Source of the DNA: Cristatella mucedo
Taxonomy: Eukaryota > Bryozoa > Phylactolaemata > Cristatellidae
DNA: 17,500 nucleotides
Reading direction: 5' to 3'
Assembly (NCBI GenBank): GCA_009760855.2
Contig: WPIO01000011.1
Location: 3,737,501 to 3,755,000, forward strand
The notes under the pieces are model-generated. The model was given only the letters and a program-made list of their open reading frames with translations. It made no database searches and had not been told where the DNA came from. Positions 16,900 to 17,500 of this stretch are shown here, one piece after another. The position numbers and the translations under genes were made by a program. Position 1 is the stretch's first letter; each line of letters opens with the position of its first letter.

Positions 16900-17500
16900 A
16901 CCATTGATCACGATGTCCTACTTGAACGATTGAAAACAACGATCGGTCTGGCAGACGAGGCACTCGCATGGTTTAAATCGTACTTGTCTGAGTCGTTTGG
17001 GGGCCAGGTCTCACACATGAGACGGGTCACCTGTAGAGTCCCTCAAGAGTCCGTCCTCGGTCCCTTGCTGTTCTCCTTTATACTCAAACTCTGGGAAAAG
17101 CAACTAAGACCCATGGATTAGAATATCACTTTAATGCTGACGATACTCAGCTGTATAGGTCATTCAAACTGTCGGAATCTGCTGAAGCAGCTGAGAAACT
17201 GAATACTTGCCTTGCTGACATTCGATCGTGGATGATGGAAAACTTCTTCAAACTAAATGATGAGAAAACCGAACTGCTGCTCATAGGACACCCTAAGCCT
17301 GTGGCTGGATTAATAGGCTTTGCTCTTCTAATAGGTGATGCTGTTGTGCGACCATCACCACGTGCTCGAAATTTAGGTGTCGTTTTTGACAGCTGCCTCA
17401 ATTTCAAAAGCTTCATTCAGAAGACTGCTTCTACAGCTAGCCATCACGTCAGATCCCTATAAAAAATTAGGAGCTGTCTTCCAAGGTGGCTTGCAAAAAA

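Larger units (their letters stand above)
15368..17500 (+). mobile_element. LINE L6: CR1/L2-type copy from endonuclease end through reverse transcriptase
   Basis: This is the longest LINE copy, continuing past the window. In order it holds the end of the AP-like endonuclease domain, a linker, reverse transcriptase motifs and the start of the C-terminal domain. It overlaps copy L1 by about 130 bp at roughly 86% identity, so together the two cover most of the 3' half of one family. It is interrupted by SINE-A (16180-16316) and SINE-B (16726-16899), both on the minus strand, and has stops and frameshifts. Its left boundary is the CT tract, either a truncation point or a place where the repeat expanded inside the element. 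Confidence 0.88.
16330..17500 (+). pseudogene. LINE reverse transcriptase, broken by SINE-B
   Basis: Motifs occur in order: [20 protein letters not shown] and ANYRPVCLL (about 16437-16512); HSTETALLHISND (about 16612-16650, after a frameshift); and motif A LALLDLSAAFDTI (16687-16725). SINE-B intervenes, then DHDVLLERLK resumes at 16906. Next are VTCRVPQESVLGPLLFS (motif B), and after a frameshift HFNADDTQLY (motif C, 17127-17156), then RSWMMENFFKLNDEKTELLL and NLGVVFDSCLNFKSF. The catalytic aspartates of motifs A and C are present. Motif B has lost both glycines usual in GVPQGS (Arg at 17035-17037, Glu at 17047-17049). Stops, frameshifts and the SINE make it inactive. Confidence 0.88.

Overview
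This is a stretch of nuclear genomic DNA from a eukaryote, most likely an animal. It has long dinucleotide microsatellites, tRNA-derived SINEs, many 5'-truncated LINE copies of the CR1/L2 type (jockey superfamily) and a decayed Tc1/mariner-type transposon. There are no prokaryotic operons or ribosome-binding sites. The species cannot be fixed from the sequence alone. No intact host protein-coding gene could be recognised; nearly everything identifiable is a mobile element or its remains.

Layout. Positions 1-2300 are GC-rich and hold a 15-bp-period CTG/CAG array (284-408) and a CpG-dense patch with a GC box (1800-2110). A diverged repeat pair lies at 1397-1512 and 2697-2820. Positions 2300-4118 are mostly unassigned, apart from four 19-bp tandem units (3524-3599). 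A broken Tc1-like transposon on the minus strand occupies about 4119-5165, with candidate decayed terminal inverted repeats. From 5897 to 7840 a second dispersed repeat pair brackets a weak retrotransposon gag-like remnant (minus) and a LINE 3' end (L1, 6681-7428). Positions 7895-11510 carry four more LINE pieces in alternating orientation: L2 plus, L3 minus, L4 plus and L5 minus. L3 and L4 look like one insertion with a 5' inversion. L5 is split by a SINE and a large (TA)n array. Positions 11520-14880 hold microsatellites, one SINE-A, one SINE-B, a 45-bp block duplicated with one mismatch, and a perfect 18-bp hairpin next to a short unassigned open frame. A 487-bp CT tract (14881-15367) abuts the longest LINE copy (L6, 15368 to the window end). 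L6 carries the end of the endonuclease domain, the linker and reverse transcriptase motifs, and is interrupted by SINE-A (16180-16316) and SINE-B (16726-16899).

How the parts fit together. Two tRNA-derived SINE families end in a 3' segment resembling the 3' ends of the local LINEs, especially L4 and L5. This is the arrangement expected when a LINE reverse transcriptase mobilises SINEs by recognising a shared tail. The clearest single event is SINE-B inserted in reverse transcriptase motif A of L6, with a 6-bp target-site duplication (accatt). I found no evidence of a new defence, CRISPR or biosynthetic system. The novelty lies in this nested LINE/SINE partnership and in several unexplained repeats.
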